NCBI RefSeq assembly: GCF_003333325.1
Contig: NZ_QOLC01000078.1
Span: forward strand, 1-48,880
Reading direction: 5' to 3'
Origin: Candidatus Ulvibacter alkanivorans
Lineage (GTDB): Bacteria > Bacteroidota > Bacteroidia > Flavobacteriales > Flavobacteriaceae
Length of the DNA: 48,880 bases
Below, piece after piece: positions 7,118 through 17,270 of this stretch. The position numbers and the translations under genes are program-made. Numbering within the stretch: position 1 is the stretch's first letter; every line of letters begins with the position of its first letter. The notes beneath the pieces are model-generated. The model was not told the origin of the DNA. It ran no database searches and was given only the letters and a program-made list of their open reading frames with translations.

Positions 7118-9367
7118 ATGAAGAAATATTGCTATTTCTTTTTGATGTTTTGTGTTTTTTTTCCAAGTAGGGCACAAGAATTGGAAAAAGGATTGGGGGC
7201 CGAGAGCGTTGAGAAATCCGTGTTGATTCAACAATATCCAGATACGACCGACCTTTCTATCTATACCGAAACTTTTGATCCTAGGGTACAAAAAAACCTA
7301 GCCATCATCAAAGAAGCATTTGCTTCTACCAATCCTTCTGTGATCCATAAAGGATATCGCTTGTTGGGTTACGACTATATGGCTATAGAGGATTCGGTAT
7401 TGGCGAAAGAAAGTTTTGAAAAATCGCAGCACTTTGCGCAGCTTTCAAAGAATGATACTGCCATTGCAAGAAGCTATTCCGATCTGGCGAATTTCTATAC
7501 CGTAATGAAGCGGCAATACACCAAGGCCAATCAGTTACACAATCTCTCGATCGACCTATACTCCAAATTAAAAGATACGGCCGGTTTAAGTGACGCGTAT
7601 TTCAATAAGATCGTCACAGCCATTCGGGCAGAAGACTTTCGTACCGTATATACCGACATTATTAAGGCAAGAAAACTTAATGGGTTTGAAGAGAACACGG
7701 CAGCTTCTGTGGCCCTCGATTATTTCTTAGGAGCGTATTATGCCCAAAAAGGTGATTACAAAACAGCCGACATTTACTTTTTGAAGGCCATCGAAGTTGC
7801 CGAACGTCGAAATCTCATGAACGAACTCGAACAAGCCTATAGCTATTATTATAAAAGTCTTCAGAAGCAAGAACGGTATAAAGATGCGTTCGAAGCCTTG
7901 TTAATGTTCCAAACCTATAACGAAAAGAACAAGGCAAACGAACTTTCGATAGAACGGGCTGCCTTGTCCACTCGATTTCAAGTTTCGGAATACAAAAAAG
8001 ATGTAAAAGCAGCCGAATTGGAAAGCGCACTGCAACAGGAGCGTGTAAGTAAGAATGAGATATTAAATATTTTCTTGATCATATTATCGACTTGCTTCCT
8101 TCTTCTTATGATAACGCTTTTCATCGCATATAAAAAACGAAGAGTGTTGGTGCAAGAGCTCAAAATCAAGAATGCAGAGTACCTCGAAGCGAAAGAAGAG
8201 ACCGAACGCTTGTCACGCTCTAAAACCAAATTTTTTAGCACTATAAGTCATGAGTTACGAACGCCTTTATACGGTGTCATTGGCTTGAGTACTATTTTAC
8301 TGGAAGACCCTTCGTTAAAAACCCATAAAGAAGATCTAAAATCGTTGAAGTTTTCTGCCGATTATCTATTGGCATTGATTAATGATGTCCTGCAATTAAA
8401 CAAGATCGATGATAGCACATTAGGCAGTGAGAGTGGAACGTTTAACATTCGTGAATTGATAAAGAAGATCGCGGCATCGTTCGAGTATATGCGTATTCAG
8501 AACAACAATGAGATTCACATTCATATTTCCGATGCTGTTCCGAATCAGCTCTTCGGAAACTCGGTCCAATTATCTCAAATACTTATGAATTTGATCGGGA
8601 ATGCGTGTAAGTTTACCGAGAACGGTCATGTATATATAATTGCCGAAACTACGGCTAATAGTATATCCAAATCAACGGTAAAATTTTATGTACGAGATTC
8701 GGGCATTGGCATTCCGAAGGAAAAACAAGAAACTATATTTGAAGAATTCTCACAACTTGGATCCGGGGGTTATAAATATCAAGGCACCGGACTTGGGCTG
8801 CCTATCGTAAAAAAATTATTGAAACTTTCCGGTTCCGACATTCATTTAAGCAGTGAGGAAGGCAAAGGGTCCTTATTTTCTTTTTCATTAGACTTTGAGG
8901 TAGTCGCGGAAGAATCTAAAAAGGAAACTATTATTTCGTTGGTTGACGACGAGGTCCTAAAAAATAAAAAAATATTGATCGTTGAAGACAATCGCATAAA
9001 CCAAACAGTGACAAAAAAAATATTAGAAAAGCACAAGATCGAATGTACCATAGCAGAAAACGGAGCAATTGCGGTGGATAATGCAACCGACCATGAATAC
9101 GACCTGATCTTAATGGACATTAATATGCCTGTAATGAATGGGATCGAAGCGACCAAGGAAATTAGAACATTCAATTCCAACGTGCCGATTCTAGCACTAA
9201 CGGCCGTAGAAATTGAAGAGATGCGTCAGCAAATTTTCGATAGTGGCATGGATGGTATCATCGTAAAACCCTACGATGTAAAAACGTTTATACACACATT
9301 AGTACAACATCTTTCAGAAACAAAAGAAGCTTCCAAAAAGGAAGCTCCTAGTGTGCATGTTAGCTAA
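7118..9367 (+). CDS. TPR-containing hybrid sensor histidine kinase/response regulator
   Basis: 749 residues. An N-terminal signal sequence ends at about residue 19 (SRAQ). A periplasmic sensor of TPR-like helical repeats spans about 75-290, one membrane helix lies at about 315-337, and a short coiled linker follows. The HisKA domain has phospho-acceptor His378 in SHELRTPLYG. The HATPase domain has the N-box with Asn495, DSGIGIP and GTGLGLPIVKKL. A C-terminal receiver domain (618-730) has phospho-acceptor Asp667 in LILMDINMP and Lys717 in KPYD. No DNA-binding output domain is fused, so phosphate must pass to a separate partner not encoded nearby. This architecture is common in Bacteroidota. 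The ligand is unknown. It ends 5 bases from the convergent sdhB. Confidence 0.93.
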   Translation: MKKYCYFFLMFCVFFPSRAQELEKGLGAESVEKSVLIQQYPDTTDLSIYTETFDPRVQKNLAIIKEAFASTNPSVIHKGYRLLGYDYMAIEDSVLAKESFEKSQHFAQLSKNDTAIARSYSDLANFYTVMKRQYTKANQLHNLSIDLYSKLKDTAGLSDAYFNKIVTAIRAEDFRTVYTDIIKARKLNGFEENTAASVALDYFLGAYYAQKGDYKTADIYFLKAIEVAERRNLMNELEQAYSYYYKSLQKQERYKDAFEALLMFQTYNEKNKANELSIERAALSTRFQVSEYKKDVKAAELESALQQERVSKNEILNIFLIILSTCFLLLMITLFIAYKKRRVLVQELKIKNAEYLEAKEETERLSRSKTKFFSTISHELRTPLYGVIGLSTILLEDPSLKTHKEDLKSLKFSADYLLALINDVLQLNKIDDSTLGSESGTFNIRELIKKIAASFEYMRIQNNNEIHIHISDAVPNQLFGNSVQLSQILMNLIGNACKFTENGHVYIIAETTANSISKSTVKFYVRDSGIGIPKEKQETIFEEFSQLGSGGYKYQGTGLGLPIVKKLLKLSGSDIHLSSEEGKGSLFSFSLDFEVVAEESKKETIISLVDDEVLKNKKILIVEDNRINQTVTKKILEKHKIECTIAENGAIAVDNATDHEYDLILMDINMPVMNGIEATKEIRTFNSNVPILALTAVEIEEMRQQIFDSGMDGIIVKPYDVKTFIHTLVQHLSETKEASKKEAPSVHVS

Positions 9368-9372
9368 TAATC

Positions 9373-10119
9373 TTAGTCGGAAATACTCGCTTTTAAGTAC
9401 TCTCTATTAATACGAGCAATATTTTCTAACGAAATATCTTTTGGGCATTCAATATAACAAGCTCCTGTATTACTACATCCGCCAAAACCTTCCTTATCCA
9501 TTTGTTCTACCATGTTTAAAACACGTCTACTCGCTTCTACTTCTCCTTGCGGTAATAAGGCAAACTGACTCACTTTAGCCGAGGTGAATAGCATTGCACT
9601 AGCGTTAACACAAGCCGCAACACACGCACCACAACCTATACAGGTAGCAGAATTAAATGCTTCATCGGCATTTTCTTTCTCAACAGGAATTGTGTTGGCG
9701 TCAATGGTGTTTCCGGAGGTATTAACAGAAATATATCCTCCTGCCTGCTGAATACGGTCGAACGCGCTGCGATCTACCACCAGATCTTTGATAACCGGAA
9801 AAGCGCGTGCTCTAAAGGGTTCGATCACAACCGTATCCCCATCGTTAAAACTACGCATGTGTAATTGACAGGTTGTAATGTGGCGCTTGGGTCCGTGTGG
9901 GCGACCGTTGATCTGTAAGTTACAACTACCGCAAATTCCTTCGCGACAGTCGTGGTCAAATTCAACCGGTTCTTCCCCTTTATCGATTAGATCGGCATTT
10001 AGAACATCCAACATCTCTAAAAAAGACATATCGCCATCTACATCGTCTACATTATACGTTTGTAGACTTCCTTTGGCATCAGCGTTCTTCTGTCGCCATA
10101 TTTTTAATGTAAGCTTCAT
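9373..10119 (-). CDS. sdhB: Succinate dehydrogenase/fumarate reductase iron-sulfur subunit
   Basis: 248 residues with all three Fe-S cluster motifs of SdhB/FrdB: a [2Fe-2S] site with Cys58, Cys63, Cys66 and Cys84; a [4Fe-4S] site with Cys160, Cys163, Cys166 and the nearby Cys225-Pro; and a [3Fe-4S] site with Cys170, Cys215 and Cys221. Cluster assignment follows the family pattern. It passes electrons from the flavoprotein to the cytochrome b subunit on the inner face of the cytoplasmic membrane. It is the last gene of the leftward sdhC-sdhA-sdhB operon, 18 bases after sdhA. Confidence 0.95.
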   Translation of the reverse strand: MKLTLKIWRQKNADAKGSLQTYNVDDVDGDMSFLEMLDVLNADLIDKGEEPVEFDHDCREGICGSCNLQINGRPHGPKRHITTCQLHMRSFNDGDTVVIEPFRARAFPVIKDLVVDRSAFDRIQQAGGYISVNTSGNTIDANTIPVEKENADEAFNSATCIGCGACVAACVNASAMLFTSAKVSQFALLPQGEVEASRRVLNMVEQMDKEGFGGCSNTGACYIECPKDISLENIARINREYLKASISD

Positions 10120-10137
10120 AGTATTCAGCTTTATATT

Positions 10138-12141
10138 TTATTTATAACTTCTAGTCTTTACTTCAATATTCTCGTAATCCAAAGCTTCTTTGTGCAATAC
10201 CGCATCGGCCGGTTCCCCTTTGTATTCCCATGCAGCTACGTACATAAAATTCTCGTCATCACGTTTGGCTTCCCCTTCTTCTGTTTGGTACTCCTCTCTA
10301 AAGTGACCACCACAACTTTCTTCACGGTGTAAAGCATCTTTAGCGAACAATTCTCCTAATTCCAAGAAGTCGGCTACACGTCCGGCTTTTTCGAGTTCCT
10401 GATTCATTTCATCCATACCACCCGGAACACGCACGTCTTGCCAAAATTCTTCTCTCAGCGCTTTTATCTCGGTAATCGCTTCTTTAAGACCTTTCGCATT
10501 TCGGGACATTCCAACCTTATCCCACATGATCTTACCGAGTCGTTTGTGGAAGTGGTCTACCGACTTGCTTCCATTGTTATTGGCCAACTTTTCGAGACGC
10601 TCTCTAACTTGTTTTTCGGCTTCTTCAAATTCAGATTGCTCTGTAGAGATCTTTCCGGTTCGAATGTCTTGTGCCAAATAATCACCAATGGTGTATGGCA
10701 AGACGAAATAACCATCTGCCAATCCTTGCATCAAGGCAGAAGCTCCCAATCGGTTAGCACCGTGATCGCTAAAGTTTGCCTCTCCGGTAACATAACAGCC
10801 CGGGATGGTAGACTGTAAATTGTAATCTACCCATACACCTCCCATGGTATAATGTACGGCCGGATAGATCTTCATTGGGGTCTCATACGGATTCTCATCT
10901 ACGATCTGTTCGTACATCTGGAAAAGGTTCCCGTATTTATTTTCAACGGCTTTTTTTCCTAATTCTTTGATGGTTGCTTCGGAAGGATTCTCGATCTTTT
11001 CGATCGCTGCTTGCTCCTTACCATAACGCATAATTGCCGAGGCAAAGTCTAAGAAAACTGCTTCTCCCGTCTTGTTTACTCCAAATCCGGCATCACAACG
11101 CTCTTTTGCTGCTCGTGAAGCAACATCGCGTGGCACCAAGTTTCCGAAGGAAGGATACCTACGCTCCAGATAGTAATCTCTTTCTTCTTCGGAAAGTGCG
11201 GTTGGTTTTAGTTCACCTTTACGTATGGCCTCTGCATCTTCTTTTTTCTTCGGAACCCAAATCCTACCGTCATTCCGAAGTGATTCAGACATCAGAGTCA
11301 ATTTAGACTGATGGTCTCCCGAAACCGGAATACAAGTTGGGTGTATTTGTGTGTAACACGGATTTGCAAAATAAGCTCCACGCTTATGGATCTTCCAAGA
11401 GGCCGTGACATTACTTCCCATGGCATTGGTCGACAGGTAGAACACATTCCCGTATCCGCCGGATGCGATCACTACTGCATGAGCTGCATGTCGCTCTATC
11501 TTTCCGGTTACAAGATCACGTGCAATAATTCCTCTTGCTTTCCCATCCACAAGCACTAGGTCTAACATCTCATGCCGGTTATAAGGCTGGATCTTACCAC
11601 GATTAATTTGTCGGTTCATTGCCGAATAAGCACCTAGCAATAACTGTTGTCCCGTTTGTCCTTTAGCGTAGAAAGTTCGAGATACAAGCACACCACCAAA
11701 AGAGCGATTGTCTAATAATCCGCCATATTCTCGAGCAAAGGGTACCCCTTGAGCGACACATTGGTCAATAATATTGGCCGATACTTCTGCAAGACGGTAT
11801 ACATTACTTTCGCGAGAGCGGTAATCTCCCCCTTTTACTGTATCATAAAACAACCGATAGACAGAATCTCCATCTCCTTGATAATTCTTGGCTGCGTTGA
11901 TTCCACCTTGTGCGGCGATAGAGTGCGCACGTCTAGGAGAATCTTGATAGCAGAATGTTTTTACGTTATAGCCCAGCTCGGCTAAGGTTGCAGCAGCACT
12001 TCCACCTGCTAGTCCGGTACCTACAACGATCACATCGATGTTACGTTTGTTGGCCGGATTTACGAGATCGATCTCGTTCTTATGTTTTGTCCACTTATCA
12101 GCTAAGGGTCCTTTGGGTGCTTTAGAATCTAATATTGACAT
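10138..12141 (-). CDS. sdhA: Succinate dehydrogenase flavoprotein subunit
   Basis: 667 residues, the length of the Bacteroidota/epsilon-type SdhA/FrdA group. The FAD-binding dinucleotide motif [19 protein letters not shown] lies near residues 39-57. His73 in [14 protein letters not shown] corresponds to the histidine that covalently binds FAD. The conserved FAD-domain segment [19 protein letters not shown] is present. It oxidises succinate to fumarate in the TCA cycle. It is 10 bases downstream of sdhC and shares its promoter. Four CTTCGGAA octamers lie in 11142-11280, each in a different reading context; see findings. Confidence 0.95.
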   Translation of the reverse strand: MSILDSKAPKGPLADKWTKHKNEIDLVNPANKRNIDVIVVGTGLAGGSAAATLAELGYNVKTFCYQDSPRRAHSIAAQGGINAAKNYQGDGDSVYRLFYDTVKGGDYRSRESNVYRLAEVSANIIDQCVAQGVPFAREYGGLLDNRSFGGVLVSRTFYAKGQTGQQLLLGAYSAMNRQINRGKIQPYNRHEMLDLVLVDGKARGIIARDLVTGKIERHAAHAVVIASGGYGNVFYLSTNAMGSNVTASWKIHKRGAYFANPCYTQIHPTCIPVSGDHQSKLTLMSESLRNDGRIWVPKKKEDAEAIRKGELKPTALSEEERDYYLERRYPSFGNLVPRDVASRAAKERCDAGFGVNKTGEAVFLDFASAIMRYGKEQAAIEKIENPSEATIKELGKKAVENKYGNLFQMYEQIVDENPYETPMKIYPAVHYTMGGVWVDYNLQSTIPGCYVTGEANFSDHGANRLGASALMQGLADGYFVLPYTIGDYLAQDIRTGKISTEQSEFEEAEKQVRERLEKLANNNGSKSVDHFHKRLGKIMWDKVGMSRNAKGLKEAITEIKALREEFWQDVRVPGGMDEMNQELEKAGRVADFLELGELFAKDALHREESCGGHFREEYQTEEGEAKRDDENFMYVAAWEYKGEPADAVLHKEALDYENIEVKTRSYK

Positions 12142-12151
12142 AGCTGTTCTT

Positions 12152-12817
12152 TTAGTGAGGAATTTGATTAAAATGTAGATAAATCGCGATAAAGATAAAT
12201 CCTAACGGGATGGCAATAGCGTATACCTTGGTAAATCCTTTTACCGCCTTGGCGTATTTATTGTTCCAACCCATTGTTTGAAACGAAGATGCGAATCCGT
12301 GCCACAAATGAAACATCAATAAAACAAATGAAAGTACATATAACCCAACACGAATTGGATCTTCAAACTTATGCACAGTTTCGGCATAATAACGCGTAGG
12401 GTCATCCGGATTCGATTCGATGTATTTGTGGATCATTTCAGGGATCCAAAAATCATAGAAATGCAAGCCTAAAAAGGCTAAGATCACTGCACCGGAAATG
12501 ATCATATTTCGCGACGCCCAAGTAGAATTCTCATTCCCTTTATAGGATTTGTAACTTTTTACACGGGCTCGATTGTTTCTCAACTCAATAATGATCCCCA
12601 TCACGAAATGGAGTATCACACCAAGTATTAGTACCGGTTGTAGTAAGTATTGCACAACAATATTGGTTCCCATAAAATGCGACCAACTATTAAAAGTGTC
12701 TGGATCTATAGTAGCAGTAACATTGATCGTAAAGTGTTGTGCAAGAAAAAAAACAAGAAACAGACCAGAAAGCGCCATGGTAACTTTTCTGGCAATAGTA
12801 GAGGATGTAATTCCCAT
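12152..12817 (-). CDS. sdhC: Succinate dehydrogenase cytochrome b558 subunit
   Basis: 221 residues from ATG 12817 ([12 protein letters not shown]). A longer in-frame reading to 12877 exists but would begin upstream of a near-perfect promoter, so it is rejected. Five hydrophobic segments and candidate haem-ligand histidines (in [30 protein letters not shown]) match the single-subunit di-haem b558 membrane anchor that Bacteroidota use instead of separate SdhC and SdhD. It anchors SdhAB and reduces menaquinone. First gene of the sdhCAB operon. Confidence 0.93.
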   Translation of the reverse strand: MGITSSTIARKVTMALSGLFLVFFLAQHFTINVTATIDPDTFNSWSHFMGTNIVVQYLLQPVLILGVILHFVMGIIIELRNNRARVKSYKSYKGNENSTWASRNMIISGAVILAFLGLHFYDFWIPEMIHKYIESNPDDPTRYYAETVHKFEDPIRVGLYVLSFVLLMFHLWHGFASSFQTMGWNNKYAKAVKGFTKVYAIAIPLGFIFIAIYLHFNQIPH

Positions 12818-12846
12818 TATGGATGTGTTTTCTTTAGAATTGACTA

Positions 12847-12878
12847 CAAAAATACGGCTGAAAGTACTTTTAGCCAAA
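12847..12878 (-). promoter_or_regulatory. sdhCAB promoter (TTTG-N20-TATTTTTG)
   Basis: The -33 box TTTG (12875-12878) and -7 box TATTTTTG (12847-12854) are separated by 20 bases, matching the Bacteroidota sigma-A promoter. It predicts a leader of roughly 20-25 bases before ATG 12817 and fixes that start. Confidence 0.8.
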
Positions 12879-12916
12879 CATTATTATTTGTTTTATTGGT
12901 TAGCGACTGAACCCCT

Positions 12917-15757
12917 TTATTTTAACTCCATAGAAGTGGTCGCTTTTTTACCATTGGTAGAAATTTCTACCGTGTATGTGCCCTTCGGAAGATAATACGA
13001 ACCGTTTGCGGCCTTAGAAATGGAATCGTCCTTTTTTTCTAACATCTTTCTTCCTTTTTCTGAAAGAGTGAGGTCATACGTTTCTAAATTTATTCCGGCA
13101 GCGACATCCATTTTCCATTCGTTCAAGGTTTCCCCTTCTTCAGAAAGAATAGAAATGGTAGCGGTTCCCGCTTGCGGACTGTAAAACTGAAGCTCTTCTT
13201 CGGGTGTGTAAGGATCACTCCATTGACTAAAACGGTCACCCCATCTTCTGGAGGTTCGAATGGGATCGATATCAGCAATGAGGACGTTGTTTCTTGTCTC
13301 CGGTGTTATCTTTTGAAGCAATGCAACATGCGCTATATAAATCGAACGGCCATGCGTTCCTACTACAAGGTCCTTAGCTTCTTCTTGAATCACTAGATCG
13401 TGCATGGCGACATTAGGAAGGCCTTCAGAAAAAAGTTGCCAGTTCGCACCCTTATCGAAAGTCATATACAATCCATTATCGGTACCCACGTACAATATGT
13501 TCTCATTCTCAGGGTCTTCCTTGATCACGTTTACAGGCGAGGCCGGAAGGCTATTCCCGATATTCTTCCAAGTAGCCCCATAATTATCACTCATATAAAC
13601 GTACGGTGTAAAATCATCCCAACGGTATCCGTTCAACGTTACATAAACGCGTTCCTTTTTGTGTTTTGAAGCAATCACCCGACTTACCCATAGATCCTTT
13701 GGAAAGGAATTTGAAATATTGACCCAATTCGCACCACCACTTTGGGAAACATGTAACAAGCCATCATCACTTCCGGCATATAACAATCCGAATTGAAAAG
13801 GCGACTCACTAATAGACGTTAATGTGCCATAGGCTACATTCCCTTTTTTCCCACCTTTGGTAAGATCGCCCGATATAGCTTCCCAATCGTCTCCTTGATT
13901 AAGACTTCGCATCAATTTATTACCTCCTAAATAGAGGATGTCCTGATTATGCGGACTTAATAAAATTGGTGTTTGCCAGTTAAAACGATACGGACTCTCG
14001 CCAAGTTCATGCTTGGGTTGGATATAGGTTTGAGTGCCTGTCTCTCGATTTAGTCGGAAATAGTTTCCAAATTGAAATCCGGTATAGACGATGTCGCTGT
14101 TTCGATCGTCTATTTCTATTTGCATTCCGTCGCCCCCCATGATCGATTCGAATGGGTATTGACCGCTTTGATGCCAACTTCTGTTTTCCTTATTGGTATG
14201 CGGTCCTACCCAAACTCCGTTATCTTGTAGACCACCGTATACATTATAAGGTGTTTCGTTATCCACATTAATGGCGTAGAACTGTCCTACTTCCGGCTGA
14301 TTGTTCTTGATCCACGTTTCACCGTCGTCATAACTTATATTTACCCCACCGTCATTTCCATCTATTAAATGTCCCGGTCGGTTCGGGTTGATCCAAAGTG
14401 CATGGTGATCGGCATGCACATTTTCGGCACTGATCGAGCTAAAGGTCTTTCCGCCATCCTTCGATTTTAGAATAGGAACTCCATAAATATAGATTCCATC
14501 CTTATCGCTTGGGTCTACATGGATCTTTCCGAAGTAATACCCATACGAATAATAAATACCATCTAAATATTCGTCGTGTGTTCTCTTCCAAGTTTTACCT
14601 CCATCGGTACTTTTATAGACCTCAGCTCCAATCACAGGTGTATCGAACAACATGCTGTTGGCATCCTCGAGATACTTGGCAAGATCGATAGGCTTTACCG
14701 CACCACTCTTTACCATATTCTTTACATTCTCCGGACGGTATTTCTCTTGAAATCCGTTTTCGCGCAAAAACTGCTTTAATTTATCGTTGTCGAGCGCAAG
14801 AAATTGTGAGGAGGTCATCACCTTAAAATTTTCCTTTGTTAAAGTAGTGGAGGCAGCGTCTTCCTTCTCGGCATCACGCCTATTTTGATTGTCGTGAATC
14901 GCATATACGGTATTGGCATCATACACAGCCAATCCAATACGACCGGTCCCTTCTCCGGTAGGGAAGCCACTTCCGGGCACAGATACTTTGGTCCAGGTGG
15001 AACCTGCATCGGTACTTTTATAGATCGCGCTCCCGGCACCGTCTCCTCTGAAATTCCATGCCTTACGATCTTTATCCCAAGCAGCGGCGTACATGAGCTC
15101 AAAATTATTTGGATCTTGTGCGATCTCTATAATTCCGGTTTGTTGGTTAACGAATAGGGTTCGATTCCACGTTTTTCCTCCGTCCATAGACTTATATACA
15201 CCACGCTCACTGTTGGTAGAATATAAATGTCCTAAGGCACCCACGACTATCTCGCTTGAATTCTCCGGATTAATTAAAATACTACTAATATGGTGTGAAT
15301 CTTTAAGTCCCATGTTCTCCCAAGTTTTACCTTGGTCTTGTGAGCGCAAGAGTCCAATACCGGCATAAGAGGAACGAGATGCATTCACTTCTCCGGTTCC
15401 CACCCAAATGGTTCCATTATTCCAGTCGACCGCTAAACTTCCAACATTCTGTGTAGCCGAATTATCTAGGATTGGCGTAAAACTAGTACCATTGTTGTTG
15501 GTATACCAAACCCCGCCAGTGGCGTAGCCTACGTAAAACTCGATAGGATTCTTCTCATTAACGGCGAGTGCAGTAACACGTCCGCTCATAACGGAAGGAC
15601 CAATATTTACAAAAGGAAGGTTCTTGACCAAGGAGATCTCGGCCATTTTTTCTTTTTGCTGAAGGGCATTGTCAATAACTGAAACAGGAGTTGCAGGTTG
15701 TTGCGCCGTAACCAATAAGCTTAGTAATGTGAGCGCGGCAAATAGGAGATTTTTCAT
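12917..15757 (-). CDS. Secreted VPS10/sortilin-like BNR-repeat protein (glycosyl hydrolase-like)
   Basis: 946 residues from ATG 15757, which places a classical signal peptide (MKNLLFAALTLLSLLVTAQQ) at the N-terminus; an in-frame extension to 15805 adds a non-signal tail and is rejected. At least seven Asp-box turns are visible (SQDQGKTW, SMDGGKTW, STDAGSTW, STDGGKTW, SKDGGKTF, SYDDGETW, SDNYGATW), the hallmark of sialidase/VPS10 beta-propellers. A helical, charged insertion of about 80 residues (about 292-375) interrupts the propeller between two Asp-boxes. No T9SS C-terminal domain is seen; the end looks like a plain beta domain. Databases often call such proteins glycosyl hydrolases, but no catalytic evidence is visible here. 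Confidence 0.85.
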   Translation of the reverse strand: MKNLLFAALTLLSLLVTAQQPATPVSVIDNALQQKEKMAEISLVKNLPFVNIGPSVMSGRVTALAVNEKNPIEFYVGYATGGVWYTNNNGTSFTPILDNSATQNVGSLAVDWNNGTIWVGTGEVNASRSSYAGIGLLRSQDQGKTWENMGLKDSHHISSILINPENSSEIVVGALGHLYSTNSERGVYKSMDGGKTWNRTLFVNQQTGIIEIAQDPNNFELMYAAAWDKDRKAWNFRGDGAGSAIYKSTDAGSTWTKVSVPGSGFPTGEGTGRIGLAVYDANTVYAIHDNQNRRDAEKEDAASTTLTKENFKVMTSSQFLALDNDKLKQFLRENGFQEKYRPENVKNMVKSGAVKPIDLAKYLEDANSMLFDTPVIGAEVYKSTDGGKTWKRTHDEYLDGIYYSYGYYFGKIHVDPSDKDGIYIYGVPILKSKDGGKTFSSISAENVHADHHALWINPNRPGHLIDGNDGGVNISYDDGETWIKNNQPEVGQFYAINVDNETPYNVYGGLQDNGVWVGPHTNKENRSWHQSGQYPFESIMGGDGMQIEIDDRNSDIVYTGFQFGNYFRLNRETGTQTYIQPKHELGESPYRFNWQTPILLSPHNQDILYLGGNKLMRSLNQGDDWEAISGDLTKGGKKGNVAYGTLTSISESPFQFGLLYAGSDDGLLHVSQSGGANWVNISNSFPKDLWVSRVIASKHKKERVYVTLNGYRWDDFTPYVYMSDNYGATWKNIGNSLPASPVNVIKEDPENENILYVGTDNGLYMTFDKGANWQLFSEGLPNVAMHDLVIQEEAKDLVVGTHGRSIYIAHVALLQKITPETRNNVLIADIDPIRTSRRWGDRFSQWSDPYTPEEELQFYSPQAGTATISILSEEGETLNEWKMDVAAGINLETYDLTLSEKGRKMLEKKDDSISKAANGSYYLPKGTYTVEISTNGKKATTSMELK

Positions 15758-15919
15758 AGATAAAATTTGAAGGTGGAAATTACAGAAATGTGGCGGGTTG
15801 CACAAGAAATTAATTCAAAACATGGAGCATGAGTTGGCTAACTACCTTAGACTTCTTCCGAAGCAAACAACATAACACGAACTATAAGCTATAAATTTTA
15901 ATACGATAGTAAATTCCCG

Positions 15920-15927
15920 TATTTTTG
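15920..15927 (+). promoter_or_regulatory. -7 promoter element TATTTTTG before the aminopeptidase gene
   Basis: Exact TAnnTTTG match 19 bases before ATG 15947. No convincing -33 TTG at the usual spacing. Confidence 0.55.
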
Positions 15928-15946
15928 AAAAAATTCAGAAAAAACC

Positions 15947-17248
15947 ATGAAATACCACCCAATAGACAGCAAATTATTTACTAAGAATCGCAAGAATTTT
16001 ATGGCACAAATGAAGCCGAAAAGTCTTGCTGCTTTCAATAGCAATGACATATATCCGGTAGGCGCAGACAGCACCGTGCCGTTTCAACAAGCGAGAGACC
16101 TCTTTTATCTAAGTGGTGTAGACCAAGAAGAAAGCATTTTAGTGCTTTTTCCAGATGCCCCGGAAGCGAAACATCGCGAAGTACTATTTCTAAAAGAGAC
16201 CAACGAACATATTGCCGTTTGGGAAGGTGAAAAGCTCACGAAGGAACGAGCCCTTGAAGTAAGCGGAATTAAAACCGTCTATTGGTTAAAAGAATTCGAC
16301 AAGGTGTTCTTCGAGTTGATGACACAAGCCGAGACTATCTATTTTAATACGAACGAACACTACCGCCAAGCGGTAGAGACCGAAACACGGGAAGATCGTT
16401 TTATAAAACGGACCAAAGCCAAATTTCCTGCTCATAGTTGGGCAAAAAGCAATCCGATACTCCAACGGTTGCGATCGGTTAAGGACCCTATTGAAATTGA
16501 TGTCATGCAGCAAGCGTGTACTATTACCGAAAAAGGTTTTAGACGCGTACTTGATTTCGTAAGACCTGGAGTTTGGGAACACGAGATCGAAGCGGAGTAT
16601 ATGCATGAATTTCTTCGGAATCGCTCGCGAGGCTTCGCTTATACACCAATAATCGCTAGTGGAAATAACGCCAATGTTTTGCATTACATTGAGAACAATC
16701 AAGAATGTAAAGCAGGTGACCTTATACTGATGGACGTTGGTGCCGAATACGCTAATTACAGTAGTGATATGTCTAGAACGATCCCAGTAAGTGGCAGATT
16801 CACCGATAGACAACGTCAAGTGTACGATGCAGTAAATCGCGTGAAAAATGATGCCACAAAAATGTTGGTTCCCGGTACACTTTGGAAAGAATATCATGTG
16901 GAAGTTGGAAAATTAATGACCTCCGAATTACTCGGTTTGGGTCTGCTGGATAAAGCAGATGTGCAAAATGAAGATCCGGACTGGCCTGCGTATAAAAAGT
17001 ATTTTATGCATGGTACCTCACACCACATTGGATTAGATACACACGATTACGGGATTTTATGGGAACCAATGAAAGCGAATATGGTATTTACCGTAGAGCC
17101 CGGGATCTACATTCCTGATGAAGGCTTCGGAATTCGTCTCGAAGACGATGTAGTTATTCAAGAAAATGGGGCTCCTTTTAATCTTATGCGCAACATTCCT
17201 ATTGAAGCAGAAGAGATCGAAGAGATCATGCAGTCGAAAGATACGTAA
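15947..17248 (+). CDS. pepP: Xaa-Pro aminopeptidase (aminopeptidase P)
   Basis: 433-residue M24B metallopeptidase that removes N-terminal residues preceding proline. The pita-bread domain carries the five dinuclear-metal ligands: Asp263 (MDVGAEY), Asp274 (SSDMSRT), His359 (GTSHHIGLD), Glu384 (VEPGIY) and Glu399 (GIRLEDDVVI). The N-terminal creatinase-like domain includes DLFYLSGVDQEESILVL. Length and motif spacing match PepP rather than prolidase. There is no signal peptide, so it is cytoplasmic. It is followed by a block of three palindromic repeats. An antisense open frame of 203 codons inside it is a shadow. Confidence 0.93.
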   Translation: MKYHPIDSKLFTKNRKNFMAQMKPKSLAAFNSNDIYPVGADSTVPFQQARDLFYLSGVDQEESILVLFPDAPEAKHREVLFLKETNEHIAVWEGEKLTKERALEVSGIKTVYWLKEFDKVFFELMTQAETIYFNTNEHYRQAVETETREDRFIKRTKAKFPAHSWAKSNPILQRLRSVKDPIEIDVMQQACTITEKGFRRVLDFVRPGVWEHEIEAEYMHEFLRNRSRGFAYTPIIASGNNANVLHYIENNQECKAGDLILMDVGAEYANYSSDMSRTIPVSGRFTDRQRQVYDAVNRVKNDATKMLVPGTLWKEYHVEVGKLMTSELLGLGLLDKADVQNEDPDWPAYKKYFMHGTSHHIGLDTHDYGILWEPMKANMVFTVEPGIYIPDEGFGIRLEDDVVIQENGAPFNLMRNIPIEAEEIEEIMQSKDT

Positions 17249-17270
17249 TGTCTCTAGGGCGTGGCCGAAG

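Noticed and set aside
9328..9346. AGCTTCC-AAAAA-GGAAGCT hairpin as a terminator of the histidine kinase gene
   Set aside because: It lies inside the coding sequence and lacks a T-run; likely a coding coincidence.
1248..12960. Shared C-terminal MELK ending of the coiled-coil protein and the VPS10-like protein
   Set aside because: Only a few residues are shared at the end of otherwise unrelated proteins; no sorting signal of this form is known and neither has a T9SS domain.
16286..16897. 203-codon - strand open frame
   Set aside because: Antisense to pepP, which has all five metal ligands; low-complexity hydrophobic translation with no family resemblance.
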